Assembly (NCBI RefSeq): GCF_017654505.1
Contig: NC_054540.1
Location: 44,583,054 to 44,647,053 of the forward strand
Direction of reading: 5' to 3'
From: Polyodon spathula
Lineage: Eukaryota; Chordata; Actinopteri; Acipenseriformes; Polyodontidae
DNA: 64,000 bases
This document shows, one piece after another, positions 23,329 through 33,597 of the stretch. Below the pieces are notes generated by a model, which was not told the DNA's origin, searched no databases, and worked only from the letters and a program-made list of their open reading frames with translations. A program made the position numbers and the translations under genes. The first letter of the stretch is position 1. Each line of letters opens with the position of its first letter.

Positions 23329-24435
23329 ATATATATAAACATTTCTAAACTCAGCGGGCCCGAAAAACCCAAGGTGAATTATTCTAGCAAAATCTGAGAT
23401 GGTCGGGCAATGGCTTTGGTTGAGTAGGTATGGAATGGCCCTTGTACAGTAATCTCCGCTGTCATTTTGGCTGCTTTGCCTCAGGCCCAGCATTGATTCA
23501 TAGACTGGCACCGTTAGTGAACTCAATAGAAACAAATGACTCTCTTACTGATCCTTTGAAAACTGCTCTAGTTTCACTTAGTTTGTACCAAGTCACAACA
23601 ATGAATTCCCCACACAGCCATATCTGCATTCAAAATGCATACCCTCTTTCTAAGTACAGTATACTGCCTCCTGGATTGAAACAGATGAAATAAACATTGA
23701 AGGAGGGCTGATTGCTGCTCAGCTTTATTCCACTCTGACTCCATCTGGTAACCCTTAATAGACGATCTCCCCTTCTTCAAATATATGCATTGCATTTTAA
23801 GCAGAAAGCTGGTTGTCCACACATTGGGTGAATGATGCTAACATTGCTGGTCAGGATTGCTTCATGGTCGCTCATGCTGGTTGTGATGCAAGGTTTGATT
23901 TGTCCATTGTAAAAGACCTTGGGACCCCAGGAGTCAATACATAGAAATGAAACATCACTACGGCCGGGTCGGACTCGTACTCATACTTATTTTAACACAC
24001 AGCTTTTTGTACCTGTTGCCATTTCCTTTTGATACCATAGATCTTGTTTAAATGCATGTGAAAAATAAAATATGCTTGTGGATAAGGATACAAAACAACG
24101 TGACATCCAAATGGAAGAGAGCTTGTTAAAAGTTTAAACTCTCATTAGAAATCCTACATTCATCCAATAGGACACACTGATAATATCATTACAATAGTAT
24201 TGACAACCAATTCATGTTGTGAGTCCATGGCAGTAATGGTATATCTTGATTTATCTAACATGCTCAATTTATGGTACTGGCATTGCTGTAGTAATCTACA
24301 TGGTGTGGAAGAATAAGAATAAAAACTAAACTGGGATAAGATTAAAAACTGTGAGGTGTCCCATGAAGACATATTGAATTCTCGAGAAAACTTTCTCAAA
24401 AAACAGGGATCCCTCTTGTTAACCTTTTCACTGCT
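23329..24435. other. non-coding, no gene seen
   Basis: No gene or transposon I can delimit. Confidence 0.5.
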
Positions 24436-25013
24436 TGTGGCAGAGTGTCCCGCCCCTTTTGTATTATTATTATTATGGTTGTTATCGTTTTATGTATTTA
24501 TTTGCACTATGCATTATTGTTATGATTTGTGTATGTGTTTTATTTATATAGACAAAGATATCTGTTATTGTAATTGCTGGGTTCTGTTTGCGTTTATAAA
24601 TGTTCGTTGGCAGGGAGTAGGTTTAGATTAATTTCTCCCTGACGAAATACGTGGCAATGTGGCTGGAGATTTAATGAGGTAATGGTTTAATTACTGGTTA
24701 ATTAGGGCTCCAGCCACATAATATAAGAGAGCTGTGGGGAGGGGTTGGAGGAGACAGAAAGAAAGCCAAGAGACGATTGCTACCGGTGTCAGTATTGTTG
24801 AAGGTTTTCATTGTACAGTTTATTTGTATAGTGGTTTTGTATGGCCCACGTGCCTTTTCATTTTGTGTTTCAGAATCTTTGTTTGGTTTATTTTGATTAC
24901 TCTTCAGTAAACACACTGCTATGGCAGTTTAAGCCCTGCATTTGCCTGTATGTCCGTACTGCTTCCTGGCCCATGACGTTACCATACCTGCGCACTGCAA
25001 CCACTCTGCCACA
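24436..25013 (+). mobile_element. solo LTR, family G
   Basis: 578 bp, TGTGGCAGAGTG to CTCTGCCACA, flanked by CTGCT (24431-24435) and CTGCC (25014-25018). The inverted repeat ATGTGGCTGGAG (24657-24668) with CTCCAGCCACAT (24708-24719) is perfect over 12 bp and directly precedes TATAAG at 24722. Confidence 0.85.
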
Positions 25014-25937
25014 CTGCCCCTCAGTCACTTCTATACCGCAAATCAAGTCGTAATGCATAGTGCAAAATCCAGATCATATGTATTTTTCTCCACAGATAAA
25101 CTATCCAGTGCTCCCCCTTTATAATCCTAGAGTCGGGAGACATCCTTATAATACTGTGCTATTTGTGTTCTGCTCACCACAATGGCAATATGGGACAAAT
25201 TGGAGCCCGGATCAGGCTGCCTTATAACTGGTTCCTCAGTGTAAAAGGGTTACCTTGTAAAGGTGAGCAAAGTATTTACATTACAAAAACACAAGAGGCC
25301 CACTGCTCCTAATCATAAAATATCACTGAAAATTAGGAAAGATTTCTACAAGAATAAAAAAAAAAAAAAAAAAAAAACTTCATCTACTTCACAATTGTGC
25401 AACACTGCAGCTTTAAACCCTGTTGCTTGGGAGCAGTTTTTTTTTTTTTTTTTTTTTTTTTTTTCTTATTATTTATTGTTTCATTCTCAAGAGAAGAGAA
25501 GTTTCTTCTTGTTGTCCCCTGACAGCTGAAATGAAACTTCAGCCAAAGAACAGAAAGCAGTGGAACAATAAACACAGTAATGATTTTTTTTATATGGTTG
25601 AGGTGTTCCAAATGAGAGGCGGAGGCACGGAACAACTCGCTTTCAACTACAGCTTGTTTAGCAGATGAGCCTTGGCTGTGCTTAAAACAAGCGGGGGCAA
25701 GAACTGAACCAAGGGCAGTGATTGCTTACTTCCAAAACAGGATATGCAGATGTGTTAGACCTTGAAGAAGAATGGGGGAAAGGGGGTGAATTGTCTGGTG
25801 TCTGTGTGTGTGTGTGTGTGCCTCATATATCATATTGCAGTACGCATGGAATAATTTAAATTAGCAACACTGACACCAATATGCAAGCCTTTAAATATAT
25901 AACATTTGTAGTTGCCTTTTTCCCTGTTTGAAAAGCT
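25014..25937. other. non-coding with homopolymer runs and short (TG)n
   Basis: Poly-A near 25358-25377, poly-T near 25437-25464, (TG)n at 25803-25822. Frames here are low-complexity artefacts. Confidence 0.6.
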
Positions 25938-26171
25938 TTTAATACGGTTACATGTCGCTAGTCGAAAACCGCGCCGACATCACCGCGAAGGACAATACAG
26001 CGGCGACCATTATAGCGCCACATTACTGCGATGGACATTAGAGCGACAGCACATAACAAGTGCTACATCACCGCGACGGACATTACAGCGCAGACCATTA
26101 CAGCGATTGCCAATAACAGCGCTATGACATCTCTGCGTCGAACTACAATTCCCAGAAGACTTACCAGGAAC
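25938..26171. repeat. 235-bp CpG-rich dispersed repeat, copy 1
   Basis: Almost the same sequence as 29811-30046, from TTTAATACG to TTACCAGGAAC. It contains repeated short motifs such as GACATTACAGCG, GACCATTACAGCG and GCCAATAACAGCG, and many CpGs that stand out from the AT-rich surroundings. No terminal repeats, poly-A tail or tRNA boxes are clear. A short non-autonomous element is inferred because copy 2 interrupts a recombinase gene. Confidence 0.8.
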
Positions 26172-26679
26172 GCGGACACACAACACAGTCAGAGCAGGGT
26201 TCGCCACAGATTTTCCGATTGCAGAATACTATAATTTTGTTTTTCACTGTTCCCATAGAGCTCCGTCATAAGTAGATTGGTAAATACGTTAAGTAAAACC
26301 TTGATACAATAAAAGCGTGTTTCCACGCGCATTTTTTATGTAGTTGGGCTGCATATCAATTTTTTTTTGTTTTTCACATGTTGCAGAATGGTATTCAGCA
26401 CGCGTTGATTACTCCTCCATAGGACATCTGAGATTGGGCTAGGACTATATAAAGAAGGATAGGACAGTCGATCCCGTGATGCAATTCGGTACTCAATTGT
26501 AGGCGCCATTTGTGGAGCCCACTTAGTACTGAATACATTGTGGCAATGCTGTGTTGCAGCGCCAGGATATACCAGTATTTTTTTTTTTTTCTTTTTTTAA
26601 TAACAATACAAAATGTCGTTAATATAAAGTGACTGACTGTTATTTATGCAAATGAATGCTTGATTATGTGAAGAAACAT
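26172..26679. other. non-coding, no gene seen
   Basis: AT-rich, with a T-run near 26578-26597. It precedes the truncated DIRS reverse transcriptase and may contain unrecognised DIRS flank. Confidence 0.4.
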
Positions 26680-28927
26680 TTTGCCAAGGCAAGCACAAAT
26701 ACGTTAAAAACATTGCAAGTGCCCAAGAGGGACGGCGGTTTCAGACCTATTCTGGACCTCAGGGTCCTCAGCATATTCCTCAAACAAAGGAAGTTCAACA
26801 TGTTGACCGTACAGCTCATCCTCCAGTGTGTCCAGCCGACCTGCAAGACACCTACTTCCACGTCCCGATCCGTGCCGCGCAAAGAAAATATCTGCGCTTC
26901 ATCTTTCAATGCAACGCGGATGAATTCTGCATGCTGCCATTTGGCCTCTCACTGGCGCCCTGCACATTTTCAAAGTGCATGGATGCAGCACTGGCTCCAC
27001 ACAGGCAGCGGGGTATTCGAATCTTGAACTATGTGGACGATTGTTCTAGTTTGCACGCGTTCCAAAGCATGCACAGAGGGGCGCACAAATCAGGTCATAG
27101 ATTATGTGATGAAGTTAAGGCTCTCAGTACATCAACAGAAGAGCAACTTCATATTGTCTCAGTCCAGTGTTCCTGGGGATCAAACTGAACTCTGTGAGCA
27201 TGTTTGCCTCACTGTCGGAAGACAGGATTTGGTCGTTGGAGGCCACACTCTCCCTATTCAGAGAAGACGCTCTTCTATAGATCAAAATATATCAAAGGTT
27301 GTTGGGGCTGATGGCAGCTGCCTCGAGAGTCCTTCCACTAGGGCTGCTGAGAATGCGCCTGCTTCAAGCCTGGGTAAATACGCACAAGGTGCACCCAGTC
27401 TGAGATTGGTACCGGCTGGTGCGAGTGTCCAGACAATGCCGGAAGACACTGGTGTGGTGGCTCCATCCTAGCAATCTGTGCCTCAGATCTCCTCACAGAA
27501 GGGAAGTGGTCAATACAGATGCATCCAGCCTGGGCTGGGGAGCGGTCTGAAATGGCAGAGGAATAAAATGTCAGTGGAAGGAACATTGGCAGCAAGTGCA
27601 CATAAAGAGCTGCAAGCAGTGAACCTGGCTTTATCTCATTTTCGCCAGCAATTAGCGCATGAACATGTGATGTTCTGGACGGAAAATACCACAGTGGTAG
27701 CCTACATAAATCACCAAGGCGGCCTGTGCTCACCGGGCCTTCACCACGCAGCGCACAGACTCCTGTTCTGGTGCACAGAAACTTGTGTTCCATCAGAGCG
27801 ATCACCTCCCCAGTCTGGACAACAAGGCAGCAAACCTCCTGTCCAGAAGAGCTCCAGACAGCTTGGAATGGAGACTGCATCCTCAAGTGGTGCAACAGAT
27901 TTGGGAAAGTGTGGCAAAGTGGCTGGTGGAGGGGAAGAGGTGTAGCGGTGATGCGATGCAGGAGTGACAGGCAGACAACGATATCTAGTGAAAAAGTGCT
28001 TTTATTTGTAATCCAGGTCTGGTGACCATCAAATAATAAATCCCTGGCTATACTCAACAATGTGTAAAGCGCGGGGATAGCAATAACAGGGCGCAGTCCC
28101 GAACAAAAACAAACACATGGTCACCAGTCCTGGGTGAGTGCAGACGTGCATGTGCGGTGGTGAAGACACGGGTAATTCATGACAGTTGGTGCAGTGGTGA
28201 TCCGGTTCGTGCTGACCCTCACGACAGCTCCGGATTTGTGTGTTTAGCTGTGAAAACACAGACAGTTATTTACACAGACACAAACAACACACAACACTCT
28301 TTTCTTTTAATGAGAGCTCCTCTCTCGGTCCTTCCAGCGTTTTACCCAAACAAAGGAAAAGATCAGCGTTATCCTGGCCCCTATATGTAATCCCGCATGA
28401 TATCTAGGTAAACGGTTGCAGCTGCCTTATTACTTGCAGCTGCGTCTCGTTTACCTTTCAAATCAATACGGTCTTACAACAGAGTCTCGCTTCCATCCAG
28501 GCTGACCCACTTCCCTGACCCGGAAACGAACTGTCAGGCCAGCCCTTCCAGATACTTCTCCTCTCATTCTTTAGCGCCCTCACAGGTCGGGAGGAAGATT
28601 CATCACCAGAACTCATATTTCTGTCACAGAGAGGTTTCGTGCTGCACGGGTCGACCTCTTTGCCACAGCCGAGTCCACTCATTGCCCCCTATGGTTCTCC
28701 ATGGAGAGAGACGGGGGACCCCTGGGAGTAGACGTGCTAGCTCACCCCTGGCCACAGGGACTTTTGTATGCTTTCCCTCCACTAACATTAATACCCCTGA
28801 CACTAGAGAGGATCAGTGTGGAGAGAGCCCAGGTTTTGCTGGTTGCACCCAGATGGCCGAGACGCTCCTGGTTTGCTCTCCTCTCCGACATGTTGTAGGG
28901 TCAGCCGTGGCAGCTCCCGCTGCGCAA
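26680..28927 (+). pseudogene. DIRS-type reverse transcriptase/RNase H, frameshifted
   Basis: Copies RNA to DNA in tyrosine-recombinase retrotransposons. Blocks in order: VPKRDGGFRPILDLRVLS (about 26720), a frameshift near 26820, DLQDTYFHVPIRAAQRKYLR, LPFGLSLAPCTFSKCMDAAL, and the catalytic NYVDD (about 27030). The RNase H block FWTENTTVVAYINHQGG follows (about 27675), where the usual TDN aspartate is glutamate. After LTR A (27910-28628) the frame resumes RAARVDLFATAESTHCPLWF and LGVDVLAHPWPQGLLYAFPP, typical of the segment that follows RNase H in DIRS elements. Several stops (for example SDML-stop-GQPWQLPLR near 28892). No gag is present upstream, so it is 5'-truncated. Confidence 0.85.
27910..28628 (-). 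mobile_element. solo LTR, family A, copy 2, inside DIRS RNase H region
   Basis: 719 bp; plus strand reads TGTGGCAAAG to TTCTGTCACA. Flanks GAAAG (27905-27909) and GAGAG (28629-28633). The uninterrupted codons would read IWERF, the expected DIRS sequence, which proves insertion into a pre-existing DIRS copy. Inverted repeat 28407-28426 with 28435-28455 lies upstream (in LTR sense) of the TATA-like sequence at 28381-28389. Confidence 0.85.
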
Positions 28928-29464
28928 TGAAGGAACCAAACAGGACAACAGGATCAACCAACAATCATTGGGTGCGGTTTTGCAATGTGTAGTGAGGAAT
29001 TTGTGAAAGGAAGGGGGAAGGGCAGAATGTTTCAGTACACCATTAGGTTGGGTCAGATGTCCGTGACCAGAAAAGGAGAAGTGGAATGTATGCTCAACCA
29101 TGAAATGCTTGCTAGATCATAATATCTAGTCTGAGATGAACATAACAAACGCAACAGAGGGGGCAATCAAGCCCTACAGTTGCTATCCATTGGTTAAACT
29201 GAGAGAGGGGACAGGTTTAGGGGGTAAGGACAAAGGAATTGTGTGCTGCGTGCCAAATCCTGATAGGAGCAAGGAATTTTGTGTGAAACATATATAACCC
29301 ATGTACGTACTTTACCCCTGCAGAATACACTAGTTACTGATAAAGTGACCGTTATTCTCTGGAGCACTCTGTTGTTTGATGACCACTGCAATAAACCTTT
29401 GATGCAACGATCGGTGTGATTGATTGTCTCTGAACATCTCTGCACTTTATTTTGCGACCCTACA
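28928..29464 (+). mobile_element. LTR-like insertion, family I, inside DIRS
   Basis: 537 bp, TGAAGGAACC to CGACCCTACA, flanked by GCAA on both sides (28924-28927, 29465-29468). Removing it restores the DIRS reading LPLRKDLLNQVEGLLWHPNP. It has TATATAA at 29291 and AATAAA at 29390, about 100 bases apart, consistent with U3-R of an LTR retrotransposon or endogenous retrovirus. The 4-bp duplication and the lack of a pre-TATA inverted repeat set it apart from the other LTRs here. Confidence 0.7.
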
Positions 29465-30811
29465 GCAAGGACCTCCTGAACCAAGTGGAGGGGCTATTAT
29501 GGCACCCGAACCCAGCCCAGCTCCAACTCTGGGTCTGGCCATTGAACGGAGCCGTCTATTCAGACGAGGTTTGCCAGATGCAGTAGTAGAAACACTACAG
29601 TCTGCTAGGGCGCCGAGCACTAGAGCCCAGTACTCATATAAATGGAAAGTTTTCCAAGACTGGTGCCTTGCCGAAGGTAACGATCCTGTGAACTGCCTTA
29701 TTGAGACGATATTAACCTTCTTGCAACACCTGTTTGACGCAGCAAAATCAGCATCCCCTTTGAAGGTATACCTGGCAGCAATATCAGTGTGCCACGACAA
29801 AACTGACTCATTTAATACGTTTACATGTTGGTAGTCGAAAACCGCGCCGACATCACCGCGAAGGACAATACAGCGGCGACCATTATAGCGCCACATTACT
29901 GCGATGGACATTAGAGCGACAGCACATAACAGTGCTACGACATCACCGCGACGGACATTACAGCGCAGACCATTACAACGATTGCCAATAACAGTGCTAT
30001 GACATCTCTGCGTCGAACTACAATTCCTAGAAGACTTACCAGGAACACCCTGGGGCACATTTCCTGGCAGTGCAATTTCTTGGCAGTGCAATTTCTTAAA
30101 GGGGCTCGGAGGCTTCGTCCTCCCATTAAAATTATGGTCCCCAAGTGGGATCTAGAACTGGTACTGTGGGTCCTTACGGGTCCCCCATTGAGCCCATTGC
30201 GTCAGCAGAACTGCGCCCTGTTTCCTTGAAGTTAACGTTTTTAATAGCCATTACATCTGCCAGACGAGTAAGTGAGCTGCATGACACATGTATGGCTTTC
30301 ACTGGAAATAACTCGCCGGTAACATTAAGAACAAATCCAGCCTTTTTGCCAAAGGTGGTATCTCCACTCCATATTAACCAACCAGTGGTTTTGGAAACTT
30401 TCAGACCTCCCCCATACGAGTCAGAGGAGGACCGTAGACAGTTCGGTTCGGGCTCTGCGCTGTTACCTGGATAGGACGGCATCCTGGAGACAGTCCAACC
30501 AGCTGTTTGTCTGCTATGGGTCCCGCTCTAGAGGTCAGGCCCTATCGAAGCAACGTCTAGCGCCCTGGGTGGCAGATGCTATATGCTTGGCGTATGAACA
30601 GACAGACTCCCCCTTACCGTGGGACATTACGGCCCATTCTACCAGGGGCCAGGCAACTTCTTGGGCTTTCCTTCATGCCACCTCCTTAGATGAGCTATGC
30701 AATGCTGCTACATGTACAGGTAGTCAGACATTTGCGTGTTTTTACCGCCTTGATGTTGCAAACCGAGTGAGACCCTCTCTGGGCTCTAGGGGAGGAAAGT
30801 GGGGTTGGTGA
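29465..30811 (+). pseudogene. DIRS-type tyrosine recombinase, interrupted and frameshifted
   Basis: Recombinase that integrates circular DIRS DNA in place of an integrase. N-terminal SAM-like domain: RSRLFRRGLPDAVVETLQSA then RAPSTRAQYSYKWKVFQDWC. It is interrupted at 29811-30046 by the 235-bp repeat, then resumes VQFLKGARRLRPPIKIMVPK. The catalytic domain shows AITSARRVSEL (arginine I), HSTRGQATSW (H-x-x-R) and TFACFYRLDV (nucleophile tyrosine). At least two frameshifts occur, and the stop after GGKWGW is at 30809-30811. All catalytic residues survive although the frame is dead. Confidence 0.85.
29811..30046. repeat. 235-bp CpG-rich dispersed repeat, copy 2, inside recombinase
   Basis: Nearly identical to 25938-26171. 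It sits between the recombinase codons for SVCHDKTDS and the block leading to FLKGARRLRPP, so it is an insertion rather than part of DIRS. No clear target duplication was found. Confidence 0.8.
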
Positions 30812-30836
30812 GCAGCGACACCCTACTGCCATCTTC

Positions 30837-30955
30837 TCAAATACACATGCAGGAGCTGTGTACAGACAGCGCCTGCATCTCACTGATCCGCTTAGAGGAA
30901 GTGATAGCCAAGAGGAAGGCTGTCTTCATAGACAGAAACTTCAGCCATGGAGTGT
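30837..30955 (-). pseudogene. tyrosine-recombinase fragment of minus-strand DIRS
   Basis: Minus frame PWLKFLSMKTAFLLAITSSK followed by RISEMQALSVHSSCMCI then stop. This is the first catalytic-arginine block of a DIRS recombinase. It is joined directly to RNase H sequence on its right, so the intervening part of the element is deleted. Confidence 0.75.
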
Positions 30956-32235
30956 TAGGGCTCAAACGGGGCCTTCGCCCATAGGGACAGCAGATTCCTC
31001 CAAGCCCATATCAGCAGCTTGAAAGCTATGTGATTTAACCCCGGGGACCATAGGCCTCCCTGGTGGTTGACATACGCCACCACTGTTGTGCTGTCCGTCT
31101 GGATCAGTACATTTGTACCACTCAGCACTGGGAGGAAGTGGTGAAGAGCAAGCGACGCTGCTTGCAACTCCAGCATGTTTATGTGCAGGGATGACCAGCT
31201 GTCCGACAAGGATCCGCGGACTCCTCTGCCTTCTCAGACCACTCCCCCAACCCCTATTGGAGGTGTCTGTTGTCACCACTTGGCGGTTTAGTATTACTCC
31301 CATTTGGCACACCTTTGTACAGGTGAGAGGGAAGCCGACGGTGTCTGTTGCGTTTGGCATTGAGGTGAAATGCATTGAGCCATGCTTGCAGCGGGCGCAT
31401 GCGAAGTACACCCAGTTTAATGGCCAAGATAGATGTGGCCATCAGACCCAGCAGTTTTTGACACAATCTGAGGGTGACCTGCGATCCCTGCTGAAACAGG
31501 GAGAGGAAGCCCTGGATAGCTCCAACTCTGTCGACTGACAGGTATGCACACATAGTAGTGGAGTCCAGCCAGAGCCCCAGGTACGTGGTGCACTGCACTG
31601 GTGTAAGCCAACTCTTTGCATCGTTTATGGTGAGGCCCAGCGTGACCAGATGCTCCGTCACAACCACCTTGTTGGCTAGTGCTCCCTCTAGTGACTGGGA
31701 ACAGATCAACCAGTCATCGCGATAGTTTAATACTCTGATCCCCTGCAGCCACAGGGGGGCCAGGATTGTGTCTACACACTTTGAGAACGTACGTGGAGCT
31801 CGGGAGAGGCCGAATGGCAGCACAGCAAAGTCATACACGCTTCCTTGAAATGAAAAGCGCAGATACTTTCTGTGCTCTGGACGAATGGGAACATGAAAGT
31901 ATGTGTCCCTTAAGTCCACGGTGGTGAACCAGTCGCCCGGCCGGACGGAGTGGAGGATGTGATGGTGCATCAGCATTCAGAACCTCCTGTCTTTTAAGAA
32001 CCCATTGAGGAGCCTCAGGTCCAAGATGGGGTGAAAATAGTCGTCCTTCTTGGGTTCCAGAAATTACGAGACGAATGGCTCGCTTGTACAGCAAGGCAGC
32101 CACTTCTTTCTGAAGTACCGAGGCTGGCAGAGGGTCTGTCACAAAAGTATTTTTGATGCCTTGAAAGGGAGGAGGTCCCAAATGAAACTGAAGCACATCA
32201 CCATTTTGCACGCTGGCGAGCACCCAGGAGTCTGA
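30956..32235 (-). pseudogene. DIRS-type reverse transcriptase/RNase H, minus copy
   Basis: Blocks read from 32223 leftwards: PLPASVLQKEVAALLYKRAI, then a frameshift near 31990, VRPGDWFTTVDLRDTYFHVP, AVLPFGLSRAPRTFSKCVDT and the active site LNYRDDWLI (YRDD in place of the usual YLDD or YVDD). RNase H follows with NMLELQAASLALHHFLPV and LIQTDSTTVVAYVNHQGG, which keeps the catalytic aspartate. After HIAFKLLIWAWR it fuses by deletion to recombinase sequence. Frameshifts make it non-functional. Confidence 0.85.
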
Positions 32236-32539
32236 GGTGCAAGCGAACCAGTACTGCAGCTGTTGTGCCGAAAAGGGGGTCTGAGGCCACCAACCATCAG
32301 GGGCCCGGGCTGCCGAGGATGAGGCTGGGCAGATTGGACCGAGTATTTAGGGCACTGACCCTGAAAACGTCTCCTCTCATGCTGGTTTGTGGACTGACCA
32401 CGACCTGCATTCCCTCTGCCTGCCGGCTGGGCTCGGTTACCTGCTGGTGTGTCCTAAAGGCGATGCCTTAGGTCACCCAGTGGAGCTGTGGGGACTGGGA
32501 CTGTTCATGTGACAGTTCTAGTCTGGAGAGTTCGCCAGT

Positions 32540-33450
32540 GGCTCGACCTACCTCATGCAGAGGCATGGGCAGGGAGAAACGTGGTCACCTGGCGGGTGTT
32601 CAGGTGGGATCTTTGAAAGATCTCCGCCACAACTGGCCCAAACGTATGACCTGGGGATATAGGTGCATCAAGCAACACGGCCTTATCTGCATCAGGGACC
32701 CTGGTTTGAGACAGTGAGTGCTGTCTACGAGCCATCACTAAGCTAACCAGGCTCTGGCCAAGGGCTTGCCCTTGGAGAATGGAGCCTTGCAGCAGCGTGC
32801 TGGGCAGGAGGCGCAGCTCCGTGGCCACAGGCTCGGCGAGCAGGGCTTTGCGCAGTACACCATCCAAATAAGCAGTAAGCACACTCGCTGTATTAGCCAA
32901 ACGAGTTGCCTGCGCGTCTGCTGCGTATGTTCACTTTATATGCATTAGGGGTTCGGGCACACCGGGTCTTTAATGAGGCCACCTACCAGCGGGGCCTTAA
33001 CCAGGGCTGCGATGGTGGAGTCTACTGGGGGGAATCCTGCCAAGCCAAGCTTACCCGCGCCTTCTAAGGAGGCAAGCGGTGTGGCCTGCTTCAGCACACT
33101 GGGTCCCGAGTCCGGGTGGTCCCAGGAGGAGCTCACCTCCTCCAAAAAATCTGGGAAGGCTGGGAACCTCTGGGGGCGGGGAGCCAGTGTCTGTGTCCGG
33201 AAGATGGACCAACGTGGTTCTGCCGCTGGCGTCCAGGGAACCTGCAGGAAAGCTGCAGCACATCCCAGGAGTTCCAAAATGGAGCTGGACAGCAGGGAGG
33301 TACTGGTTTCTGAGACACTCTCAGAACCAGGCTCTTCCTCGGGAAGGGTCTCAGCCACTTGAATCTCCGAGGAGAAAGAAGCCCCATCACCCGAGGCCAC
33401 TATGGACAGCGTGTCCTCCTGTGCCAGCTGAGACAAGCCAGCCCACCCTT
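32540..33450 (-). pseudogene. DIRS gag-like gene, minus copy
   Basis: Two frames, 33436-32945 and 32900-32553, give the DIRS Gag pattern: RFPAFPDFLEEVSSSWDHP, LASLEGAGKLGLAGFPPVDS, then ASVLTAYLDGVLRKALLAEP and SPGHTFGPVVAEIFQRSHL. A frameshift near 32920 separates them. Together with the RT/RNase H and recombinase fragment to the left, this shows a minus-strand element that kept its 5' half. Confidence 0.75.
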
Positions 33451-33504
33451 CCTGAACTCCCTTGGGCGAGGGAGGGTATGGCGATTGGGGCTACGAGACA
33501 ATCT

Positions 33505-33539
33505 AATCTAACATGTCTAAGACTTTTGCACAGCAGTGT

Positions 33540-33596
<57 letters not shown>
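33505..33596. repeat. Tc1 terminal-repeat relic followed by (GT)n
   Basis: AACATGTCT joined to AAGACTTTTGCACAG resembles the right TIR of the Tc1 element at 21742-23196 with an internal deletion. It is followed by a (GT)n microsatellite at 33537-33596. Confidence 0.6.

Positions 33597-33597
<1 letters not shown>

Noticed and set aside
28894..29464. LTR beginning at TGTAGGGTC (28894), giving neat TGTAGGGTC/GACCCTACA ends.
   Set aside because: 28894-28927 reads as DIRS coding sequence (GQPWQLPLR). The insertion boundary that restores the DIRS frame and gives matching GCAA flanks is 28928.
33505..33540. A further complete Tc1 element.
   Set aside because: Only about 35 bases of TIR-like sequence with an internal deletion; no partner end or transposase nearby.
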